Positions 8,328-15,161 of a DNA stretch of 64,000 nucleotides are shown here, piece after piece. The stretch covers positions 806,001-870,000 of the forward strand of contig NZ_QMBN01000001.1 in NCBI RefSeq assembly GCF_003289625.1, written 5' to 3'. Both the position numbers and the translations under genes were made by a program. The stretch is from Microbacterium sp. SMR1. Lineage in GTDB: Bacteria; Actinomycetota; Actinomycetes; Actinomycetales; Microbacteriaceae. Under the pieces are notes generated by a model. That model did no database searches. It worked only from the letters and a program-made list of their open reading frames with translations, and was not told the origin of the DNA. Within the stretch, counting starts at the first letter, position 1; the number at the start of each line of letters is the position of its first letter.

Positions 8328-8420
8328 CGCGGGGCCACCGGAGCACTCATGCACCGCATCATCTCAGAGGACGGAGACGGCGGACACCAAGGCGCGCGCA
8401 GCTGGCGTCCGACAGCGGAG

Positions 8421-8426
8421 TAGCGT
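8421..8426 (+). promoter_or_regulatory. -10 hexamer before a leaderless GTG
   Basis: TAGCGT, ending six bases before the GTG at 8433 that opens a 14-codon frame overlapping the MFS start. Confidence 0.45.
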
Positions 8427-8432
8427 AGAGGG

Positions 8433-8477
8433 GTGACCTCTCCGACGCCCTGCCCGCTCGGACGGGTCACCCGATGA
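8433..8477 (+). CDS. possible 14-residue leader peptide upstream of MFS transporter
   Basis: The frame MTSPTPCPLGRVTR starts at a GTG six bases after TAGCGT. It ends in a TGA overlapping the transporter ATG (ATGA at 8474-8477). The transporter has no clear ribosome binding site of its own, so it may depend on coupled translation from this frame. The RNA could also fold: GGGTGAC (8431-8437) pairs with GTCACCC (8466-8472) right before the transporter start. No function or homolog is known. Confidence 0.4.
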   Translation: MTSPTPCPLGRVTR

Positions 8478-9802
8478 GCGTCGCGGCTCGGATGAGCGGT
8501 CCGGGGCTCCGGGCATGGCTCGTCTGGGGAACCGGCGTCGCCGCGTACGTCCTGTCCATCACGAATCGGACGTCGCTCGCGGCCGTGGGCGTGGACGCAG
8601 CCGAACGCTTCCAGGCGGACGCCGCGACGCTGTCGATGTTCGCTGTCGTCCAGCTCGCGGTGTACGGCGGGATGCAGATACCCATCGGCGTCCTGCTCGA
8701 CCGTTACGGCTCCCGGCCCATCATGACGATCGGCATGATCCTCATGGCGGTGGGCCAGCTGACGATGGCCCTCTCCCCCAGCGTCGGCGTCGCCATCGTC
8801 GCGCGCATGCTTCTCGGAGCCGGCGACGCCGCCATCTTCCCGGCGGTCCTCCGACTCGTCGCGACCTGGTTCCCGGCGCAGCGCGGGCCGCTCATGGTTC
8901 AGATGACCGGCATCCTCGGTCAGGCCGGCCAGCTCGTCGCCGTCATCCCCCTCTCAGCACTCCTGCACGCCACCAGCTGGTCGGTCGCCTTCGGCAGCGT
9001 GGCCGGCCTCGGCGTCCTCTTCGCGGTCCTCGTCTTCCTGCTGGTGCGCAACCACCCGCCGGAGGTCGATCGTGACGTCAGCGTCAACACCGACACGGGC
9101 GCCATCCGGGTGGTCACCTCGAGCGTCGACACCGGCGTCGGCATCCGTGCCGCGTGGGCGCACCCCGGCACCCGGCTGGCGTTCTGGTCTCACTTCACGA
9201 CGCCGTTCGCCGGCACGGCGTTCATCCTGCTGTGGGGCATCCCGTTCCTCACGGCAGGAGAGGGCCGGACTCAGGCCGAAGCGACTCTCATCACGACGCT
9301 CTACGTCTTCGCGGGGATGGCGCTCGGACCCATCATGGGTGAGCTCTCCCGCCGCATCCCCAACCTCCGCTCACGCGCCCTCGTCCTGCCGGCGGTCGCC
9401 GTGCAGCTCATCGCATGGACAGCGGTGATCCTCTGGCCGGGCACCGCGCCGGGGTGGCTCCTCGTTGCTCTCGCCGTCGCCCTCGCGACCGGGGGTCCTG
9501 CGTCGATGATCGCGTTCGATCACGCCCGGACGCACAACCCCTCGCATCGCCTCAGCACGGCGACGGGACTGACGAACGCCGGCGGCTTCCTCGCCGCCCT
9601 GATCGCCGTGTTCAGCATCGGCTTGGCGCTCGACCTGCAGGGTGCGGGAACGCCGGCGACGTACTCGCTCGAAGCCTTCCGCATCGCCTTCCTCACCCAG
9701 GTGCCGCTATGGCTCATCGGCGGTGCGTTCATCGCGATCGAACGCAAGCGCACCCGCATCCACATCGGGATGGACATGCCGAAACGGCCGCGACGGGCGT
9801 GA
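8474..9802 (+). CDS. MFS transporter
   Basis: 442 residues with about twelve hydrophobic segments and the major facilitator loop signature LLDRYGSRPIM between the second and third helices. A central hydrophilic loop lies near residues 195-220, and the tail is basic (RKRTRIHIGMDMPKRPRRA). The substrate family is uncertain. Features such as GMQIPIGVLLDRYG and ATWFPAQRGPLM resemble anion/cation symporter-type and CynX-like permeases more than sugar porters. No clear Shine-Dalgarno precedes ATG 8474, and a short upstream frame overlaps it by four bases. It is divergent from the amylosucrase gene and convergent with a DUF6458 gene. Confidence 0.85.
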   Translation: MSVAARMSGPGLRAWLVWGTGVAAYVLSITNRTSLAAVGVDAAERFQADAATLSMFAVVQLAVYGGMQIPIGVLLDRYGSRPIMTIGMILMAVGQLTMALSPSVGVAIVARMLLGAGDAAIFPAVLRLVATWFPAQRGPLMVQMTGILGQAGQLVAVIPLSALLHATSWSVAFGSVAGLGVLFAVLVFLLVRNHPPEVDRDVSVNTDTGAIRVVTSSVDTGVGIRAAWAHPGTRLAFWSHFTTPFAGTAFILLWGIPFLTAGEGRTQAEATLITTLYVFAGMALGPIMGELSRRIPNLRSRALVLPAVAVQLIAWTAVILWPGTAPGWLLVALAVALATGGPASMIAFDHARTHNPSHRLSTATGLTNAGGFLAALIAVFSIGLALDLQGAGTPATYSLEAFRIAFLTQVPLWLIGGAFIAIERKRTRIHIGMDMPKRPRRA

Positions 9803-9818
9803 ACCCACCGCGGCCGTT
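9783..9818. terminator. bidirectional terminator between convergent genes
   Basis: The 10-base stem AACGGCCGCG (9783-9792) pairs with CGCGGCCGTT (9809-9818). It spans the MFS stop codon and faces the end of the DUF6458 gene. There is no long T run. Confidence 0.45.
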
Positions 9819-9831
9819 CACAGCAGCTGCG

Positions 9832-10092
9832 TCAGAGGATGGGGTCGCCCGAGGTGCTCGTGCTGTTGCGGGTGACTCGCTGGCCGCTGGCGGGGTCGAC
9901 GGCGGTACGACTGACCGTCTCGGTCTGACGGCGGCGCACCATCAGGACCAGGCCGATGAGGAAGATGAGGGCTCCCGCACCCATCAGGATGTAGCCGATG
10001 AGGTCGAGATTCACCCACTCGACCTCGACGTTCACGGCGAACGCGAGGATCGCGCCGATGACGAACAATGCGATTCCGGCACCAATGCTCAT
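9832..10092 (-). CDS. DUF6458-type two-helix membrane protein
   Basis: 86 residues starting MSIGAGIALFVIGAILAFA, with two hydrophobic helices (about residues 3-20 and 27-50), the second followed by the basic MVRRRQ. The C terminus is hydrophilic and disordered, rich in Thr and Ser. This layout matches the small actinobacterial DUF6458 membrane proteins, whose function is unknown. The ATG at 10092 is chosen because AAGGGA sits at correct spacing; the frame stays open further upstream but without membrane character. The gene stands alone. Confidence 0.75.
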   Translation of the reverse strand: MSIGAGIALFVIGAILAFAVNVEVEWVNLDLIGYILMGAGALIFLIGLVLMVRRRQTETVSRTAVDPASGQRVTRNSTSTSGDPIL

Positions 10093-10180
10093 GTCAGTTC
10101 CCTTCGGGTGTGCGGACCCGTCGATACTGGCGCGCGCGCGTGGTTCCACGCACCGGCTTGACACGCGTTCTCGCGGCGTA

Positions 10181-10951
10181 TCAGGCGCGCGGCGCGACCT
10201 CGATCCACGAGCCGAACTTGGGCTGCCGGTTATCACCCGATGAACGCCCCGTGAGTCGGCGACGCACCCAGGGAGCGAGGTGCTCTCGGAAGTACTCGCC
10301 TCGGGCGAGCACCGGCGGCTGGTCGTCGACGGGAAGCGACCACCACTCCCCCGGCACCTCGAGGCCGAGGGAACCGAGCACCCGAGCGGCGACCCGATGG
10401 TGACCGCGGGCGTTCATGTGGAGTCGGTCGGCCGACCAGTAGGACGGATGGGTCAATGCGCGGTCGTACCAGTTCAAGGCGCGGACGACGTCGTCGCGAC
10501 CTGAGATGCGCTCGACGACGGCGTCCGAGAGCGCGTCGCCCCGCCGGTTGATCAGGCCGCCCAGCGGCAGCTGCGCGGACGGGTTCGCACCCGACAGCAG
10601 AATGAGGCGGACGCCTTCCTCATCGCACCGCCGCAGCACCTGCACGAAAGCGTCGACGATGTGCGCGATCGACGTGCGCGGGCGCAGCATGTCGTTGCCA
10701 CCGCCATTGAACGACAGGTGGGTCGGGCGCAGGGCGAGGGCGGCTTCGAGCTGTTCGTCGATGATCGGGCGGACGAGTTTGCCGCGGATTGCGAGGTTGG
10801 CGTACTGCACGGGTCGCCCCGTCGCATCGGCCCAGCCGGCGGCGACGAGGTCGGCCCAGCCGCGCACGGCGCCGTCGGGCAGCTCGTCCCCCACGCCCTC
10901 GGTGAACGAATCGCCGATCGCGACGTAACGAACCTCTGTCTCAGCGGTCAT
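10181..10951 (-). CDS. SGNH/GDSL-family hydrolase
   Basis: 256 residues with the SGNH blocks in order: nucleophile Ser15 in VAIGDSFTEG, a Gly in LAIRGK, Asn in FNGGGNDML, and the C-terminal Asp-x-x-His pair in ADRLHMNARGHH. Members are esterases or lipases that remove acyl or acetyl groups from lipids or glycans; the substrate here is open. There is no signal peptide, so it is likely cytoplasmic. The ATG at 10951 has AGAGGAGA at good spacing and overlaps the upstream MFS gene by 11 bases, so the two are probably co-transcribed and translationally coupled. Confidence 0.85.
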   Translation of the reverse strand: MTAETEVRYVAIGDSFTEGVGDELPDGAVRGWADLVAAGWADATGRPVQYANLAIRGKLVRPIIDEQLEAALALRPTHLSFNGGGNDMLRPRTSIAHIVDAFVQVLRRCDEEGVRLILLSGANPSAQLPLGGLINRRGDALSDAVVERISGRDDVVRALNWYDRALTHPSYWSADRLHMNARGHHRVAARVLGSLGLEVPGEWWSLPVDDQPPVLARGEYFREHLAPWVRRRLTGRSSGDNRQPKFGSWIEVAPRA

Positions 10952-12293
10952 CGAGCGACTCTCCTCTGCGGTCGACGAGTCCCCACGCACCGGCGGCGGC
11001 GAGGACGAAGAACACGGCGAACACGACGAACAGCACCGGAGCGCCGCCCCACAGCAGGAGCGGCGGCACCGACAGGGGCGCGAGGATCGATGCGATGCGG
11101 CCGACACCGGCCGCCCAGCCGGCCCCGGTGCCGCGCAGCGACGTCGGGTACATCTCCGGCGTCACCGCGTACAACGCACCCCAGGCGCCCAGGTTGAAGA
11201 ACGACAGCGCCATGCCCGCGGCGATGATGACCGTCTCGGTGCCGGCCGTCCCGAACACCACGGCGGATGCCGCCGAGCCGATGAGGAACACCGACAGGGT
11301 CAGGCGTCTGCCCCAGACCTCGATCAGCCAGGCCGACACGGCGTAGCCCGGCAGCTGAGCGAGAGTGATGATCAGGGTGAACCCGAACGATCGGACGAGG
11401 TCGTAGCCCTGCGTGTACAGGATCGTCGGGATCCAGATGAAGGCGCCGTAGTACGAGAAATTGACGCAGAACCAGACCAGCCACAGGCTCGCGGTGCGGC
11501 CGCGGAACTCGGACGACCAGAGCGCGCGGAGCCGGCCGGTCGACGACACGGCGGCGGGCGCCGCGATCGATTCCGCTCCGACGGCAGCGCCGACGTCGCG
11601 CGGCGTGGTCGCACTGTCCGTCTCGAAGCTCCGGACGACCGCCTCGGCCTCGGCGTGCCGGCCGCGGCGTTCGAGCCATCGGGCCGACTCGGGCAGCCCC
11701 CAGCGCACGATCAGCGCGTACACCGCGGGGATCGCGCCGACGACGAACGCCCAGCGCCAGCCCTCGTCGACCTGTGGGATCACGAAGTAGCCGATCAGAG
11801 CGGCTGCGGTCCAGCCGACGGCCCAGAAGGCCTCGAGGATGACGATGACCCGGCCACGGATGCGGGCGGGCGCGAACTCGCTCACGTACGTGCTCGCGAC
11901 GGGCAGCTCGGCGCCGAGACCGAGTCCCACGACGAAGCGCAGGACGAGCAGCATCGCGAGTCCGCCGACCAGAGCGCTCGCCCCGGTCGCGACTCCGTAG
12001 ACGAGGAGTGTGACCGCGAACACCGAGCGGCGTCCGAACCGGTCTGCCAGCAGCCCGCCGAGGCTCGCACCGATCGCCATGCCGGCGAAGCCGGCCGACG
12101 CGATCCACGACGCCTGCGAGGTGTCGAGCGACCACTGCGCGATGAGCGCCGTGATGATGAACGAGATCAGCCCGACATCCATCGCGTCGAGGGCCCATCC
12201 CAGCCCGGACCCGGTGAGGATTCTCAGGTGCCGACGCCCGAAGGGCAGATCGTCGAGGCGGCGCGCCACCGAGGGCGTCGCGGTATCGGTCAT
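10941..12293 (-). CDS. MFS transporter, metabolite:H+ symporter type (NiaP-like)
   Basis: 450 residues and about twelve membrane segments. The N-terminal motif LGWALDAMDVGLISFII has the conserved acidic pair of aromatic-acid and niacin transporters, and ADRFGRRSVF is the MFS loop signature. PESARWLERRGRHAEAEAVV lies in the central loop, as in NiaP- and ShiA-like carriers. It should import a small carboxylate or related metabolite across the cytoplasmic membrane; the exact substrate is unknown. Its ATG lies six bases after a TAGCAT hexamer, so the mRNA is probably leaderless. It heads a two-gene unit with the SGNH hydrolase, so the pair may take up and de-esterify a compound (inference). Confidence 0.85.
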   Translation of the reverse strand: MTDTATPSVARRLDDLPFGRRHLRILTGSGLGWALDAMDVGLISFIITALIAQWSLDTSQASWIASAGFAGMAIGASLGGLLADRFGRRSVFAVTLLVYGVATGASALVGGLAMLLVLRFVVGLGLGAELPVASTYVSEFAPARIRGRVIVILEAFWAVGWTAAALIGYFVIPQVDEGWRWAFVVGAIPAVYALIVRWGLPESARWLERRGRHAEAEAVVRSFETDSATTPRDVGAAVGAESIAAPAAVSSTGRLRALWSSEFRGRTASLWLVWFCVNFSYYGAFIWIPTILYTQGYDLVRSFGFTLIITLAQLPGYAVSAWLIEVWGRRLTLSVFLIGSAASAVVFGTAGTETVIIAAGMALSFFNLGAWGALYAVTPEMYPTSLRGTGAGWAAGVGRIASILAPLSVPPLLLWGGAPVLFVVFAVFFVLAAAGAWGLVDRRGESLDDR

Positions 12294-12299
12294 TCGACC

Positions 12300-12305
12300 A
12301 TGCTA
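12300..12305 (-). promoter_or_regulatory. -10 hexamer for leaderless MFS gene
   Basis: TAGCAT on the minus strand, exactly six bases before the ATG at 12293. Confidence 0.55.
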
Positions 12306-12336
12306 TTGACCCGCGACACCCTCGGACACCACTCAC

Positions 12337-13377
12337 TCAGTCGTCGGCGAGCATGTCCCGCACGAGAGGCGCGACCTTCGTGCCGTAGAGCTCGATCGAG
12401 CGCATCATGCTCTCGTGGGCGAGCGTCCCGTGCGAGAACTTCAGATCGAACCGGTCGAGCTCCAGCGTTCGGATCGTCTGCGCGAGCTTGCGCGCGACGG
12501 TCTCGGGCGACCCGGCGTACACGGCACCATCCGGTCCGAGATCGTGCTGGAACTGCAGGCGCGAGTAGGGCGGCCACCCGCGCTCCGCGCCGATCGCGTC
12601 GCGGTTGACCTTCATCGCCGGGAAGAGCTCCTCCCACGCTTGCTCGTCGGTGTCGGCGACATGGCCGGGCGAGTGCACCCCGACCGGCAAGCGGTCGGCA
12701 CCCATTGCATCGCGGGTGCGGTGGAAGAGATCGACATAGGGGCGGAACCGTGCCGCACCGCCGCCGATGATCGCCAGCATCAGGCCGTAACCGTTGTGGG
12801 CCGTTCGCAGCACCGACTCGGGCGAGCCGCCGACGCCCACCCAGGCGCGGAGCCCGTTCTCGGTCTTCGGGAAGACATCCGCGTCCGTCAGCGCCGGCCG
12901 GGTCCGGCCCTGCCAGCTGACCGGCTGCTCGGACCGCAGCCGGCCGAACAGGTCGAGGCGTTCCTCGAACAGGATCTCGTAGTCGGCGAGATCGAACCCG
13001 AACAGCGGGAACGACTCGGTGAACGAGCCCCGTCCGAGGATGATCTCGGCCCGGCCGTTCGAGACGGCGTCGAGTGTTGCGAAGCGCTCGTAGACCCGCA
13101 CAGGGTCATCACTGGAGAGGACCGTGACCGCGGTGCCCAGGCGGATGTCCTTCGTGCGGGCAGCGGCAGCCGCCAGCACGATCTCGGGGCTCGACACGGC
13201 GAACTCGCGACGGTGGTGCTCCCCGACCCCGAAGAAGCTCAGGCCGACCTCATCGGCGAGCACCGCCTGGTCGACGACATTGCGGATCGTCTGCGCGTCG
13301 GACAACAGCTCGCCGTCGGCGCCGCGGGTGACGTCGCCGAACGTGTCGAGGGCGAACTGGACGGATGTCGCGGTCAT
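12337..13377 (-). CDS. LLM-class (luciferase-like) flavin-dependent oxidoreductase
   Basis: 346 residues from the ATG at 13377, which has AAAGGTGG just upstream (an in-frame ATG at 13392 would add five residues). Luciferase-like features include FFGVGEHHRREFAVSSPE, RLGTAVTVLSSDDPVRVYERFATLD, GRAEIILGRGSF and the late GSPETVARKL motif. These enzymes use reduced FMN or F420 to oxidise organic substrates; which cofactor or substrate applies cannot be told. It is monocistronic between an MFS transporter pair and a terminator that closes the DUF885 gene. The length is typical. Confidence 0.85.
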   Translation of the reverse strand: MTATSVQFALDTFGDVTRGADGELLSDAQTIRNVVDQAVLADEVGLSFFGVGEHHRREFAVSSPEIVLAAAAARTKDIRLGTAVTVLSSDDPVRVYERFATLDAVSNGRAEIILGRGSFTESFPLFGFDLADYEILFEERLDLFGRLRSEQPVSWQGRTRPALTDADVFPKTENGLRAWVGVGGSPESVLRTAHNGYGLMLAIIGGGAARFRPYVDLFHRTRDAMGADRLPVGVHSPGHVADTDEQAWEELFPAMKVNRDAIGAERGWPPYSRLQFQHDLGPDGAVYAGSPETVARKLAQTIRTLELDRFDLKFSHGTLAHESMMRSIELYGTKVAPLVRDMLADD

Positions 13378-13405
13378 GGGGCCACCTTTCATTCATCCGC
13401 ATACA

Positions 13406-13440
13406 ACGGCGGAACGGGAAGAGTATTCCCGTCCCGCCGT
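13406..13440 (-). terminator. terminator of the DUF885 gene
   Basis: An inverted repeat of 15 pairs with one G-U wobble: 13406-13420 against 13426-13440, with a five-base loop. It starts eight bases after the DUF885 stop on the minus strand. Confidence 0.65.
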
Positions 13441-13448
13441 CGTCGTGT

Positions 13449-15125
13449 TCAGCCCTGTGCGAGCGCCATGCGGAGCGTGTCGAGTCCGACACCGCCCAGG
13501 CGCAGCGCCTTCATGTGAAAGGCCTTCACGTCGAATTGCTCGCCCGCGCGCGCGGCGTAGTCATCGCGGATCTCCTCCCAGATCCGCTGACCCACCTTGT
13601 ACGACGGCGCCTGGCCCGGCCAGCCGAGGTAGCGGTTGACCTCGAAGCGGATGAACTCCTCGGGCATGTTGACGTTGCGCTTCATGAACTCGAGCGCGTA
13701 CTCCGCGTCCCACACGCCCTCTCCGTCGGGGCGCTCCTTCCCCAGATGCACGCCGATGTCGAGCACGACGCGAGCGGCACGCATGCGCTGTCCGTCGAGC
13801 ATGCCCAGCCGGTCCGCCGGGTCATCGAGGTAGCCCAGCTGCTCCATGAGGCGCTCCGCGTACAGCGCCCAGCCCTCGGCGTGTCCGCTCGACCCGGCGA
13901 GCAGCCGCCGCCAGGAGTTCAGCTCGAACCGGTTGTACACCGCCTGGGCGATCTGCAGGTGATGGCCCGGAACGCCCTCGTGATACACCGTCGTCAGCTC
14001 ACGCCAGGTGTCGAACGAGTCGACCCCCTCCGGCACCGACCACCACATGCGACCGGGGCGCGAGAAGTCGTCGGTCGGACCGGTGTAATAGATCCCGCCC
14101 TCGTTGGTGGGGGCGATCATGCACTCGAGCGTGCGAATGGGCTCGGGGATGTCGAAGTGGGTGCGACCCAGCTCGTCGACAGCGCGGTCGCTCGTCTCCT
14201 GCATCCACTTCTGCAGGGCCTCGGTGCCGTGGAGCTTCCGGGACTCGTCCTTCTCGAGGTGCGCCACCGCCTCTTCCACCGTGGCGCCGGGGAGGATCTC
14301 GTTCGCGATCGATTCCTGCTCCGCGACCATCCGGGCCAGTTCCTGGAGGCCCCACTCGTAGGTCTCGTCGAGGTCGATCGTGGCGCCGAGGAATCGGCGG
14401 GAGTGCAGCGCGTACAGCTCGCGCCCGACCGCGTCGGTCTCGCCCGCCTCGGGGAGGAGCTCACCGGTGAAGAAGGAGGCGAGAGCGTCGTACGCGACGC
14501 GGGCAGCGTTCGCGTTGTCCGCCAGCTCACGAGCCAACGATGCGGGGAGGCTGCCCTCGGTCGGCGCGGCATCTGCCGCGAACGTCGCGAAGAAACCCGT
14601 GTCCGCCGTGTAGCGACCGATCTGCGTGGCGACCTCGGAGACCTGACGGCGCGCCGGGACGACGCCGCGGGCGATGCCCTCGCGGAGCGTCTCGATGTAC
14701 CCGTCGATCGCGGCCGGAACCGCACCGAGACGTTCGGCGATGACGCTCCAGTCGTCGACTGTAGCCGTGGGCATGAGGTCGAAGGTGTTGCGGATCTCCT
14801 GCGCGGGCGACGCGATCACGTTCACGTCGCGCAGGTGAGCGCCCGCCTCGGCCAGCTCGATGTTCAGCCGCAGGTCACCGGCGAGGTCCGCCTTCGTGAC
14901 GACATCGACGTCGTCCGTGGGCTCGGCCGCCTCGAGGGCGGCGAGGGTGCTGCGTGCGGCCTCGAGTGCGCGAGCCGTGCCCGCAGGCGAGTAGTCGTCG
15001 AGTCGTGCGTTGTGCTCGAAACGGCCGATGTACGTCGCGAGCCCGGGTGAGAGCTCGGCCAGGGTGTCGACCCACGCATCGGCGATCTGGTCGATCGGCG
15101 TGGGGGTGCGCTGTGCTTCGGTCAT
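13449..15125 (-). CDS. DUF885 family protein, probable metallopeptidase-like
   Basis: 558 residues. The hallmark is YHEGVPGHHLQ near residue 380, a zinc-peptidase-like HExxxxHH motif. HAEGWALYAERLMEQLG follows about 35 residues later and supplies a probable third ligand. DUF885 proteins are widespread in actinobacteria and are thought to be zinc-dependent carboxypeptidase-like enzymes; the substrate is unknown. There is no signal peptide. The ATG at 15125 lies six bases after TAGGCT, and those six bases also contain GGAGG, so it can serve either a leaderless or an SD-led start. It sits just downstream of polA but has its own promoter. Confidence 0.85.
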   Translation of the reverse strand: MTEAQRTPTPIDQIADAWVDTLAELSPGLATYIGRFEHNARLDDYSPAGTARALEAARSTLAALEAAEPTDDVDVVTKADLAGDLRLNIELAEAGAHLRDVNVIASPAQEIRNTFDLMPTATVDDWSVIAERLGAVPAAIDGYIETLREGIARGVVPARRQVSEVATQIGRYTADTGFFATFAADAAPTEGSLPASLARELADNANAARVAYDALASFFTGELLPEAGETDAVGRELYALHSRRFLGATIDLDETYEWGLQELARMVAEQESIANEILPGATVEEAVAHLEKDESRKLHGTEALQKWMQETSDRAVDELGRTHFDIPEPIRTLECMIAPTNEGGIYYTGPTDDFSRPGRMWWSVPEGVDSFDTWRELTTVYHEGVPGHHLQIAQAVYNRFELNSWRRLLAGSSGHAEGWALYAERLMEQLGYLDDPADRLGMLDGQRMRAARVVLDIGVHLGKERPDGEGVWDAEYALEFMKRNVNMPEEFIRFEVNRYLGWPGQAPSYKVGQRIWEEIRDDYAARAGEQFDVKAFHMKALRLGGVGLDTLRMALAQG

Positions 15126-15131
15126 CCTCCG

Positions 15132-15137
15132 AGCCTA
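15132..15137 (-). promoter_or_regulatory. -10 hexamer for leaderless DUF885 gene
   Basis: TAGGCT on the minus strand, exactly six bases before the ATG at 15125. Confidence 0.55.
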
Positions 15138-15161
15138 CTGCGGCACCCCCGCGCGACGAGG

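Noticed and set aside
8431..8472. the 7-base inverted repeat as a transcription terminator
   Set aside because: It has a 28-base spacer, no T run and lies before a gene start, so it is better described as part of a possible leader structure.
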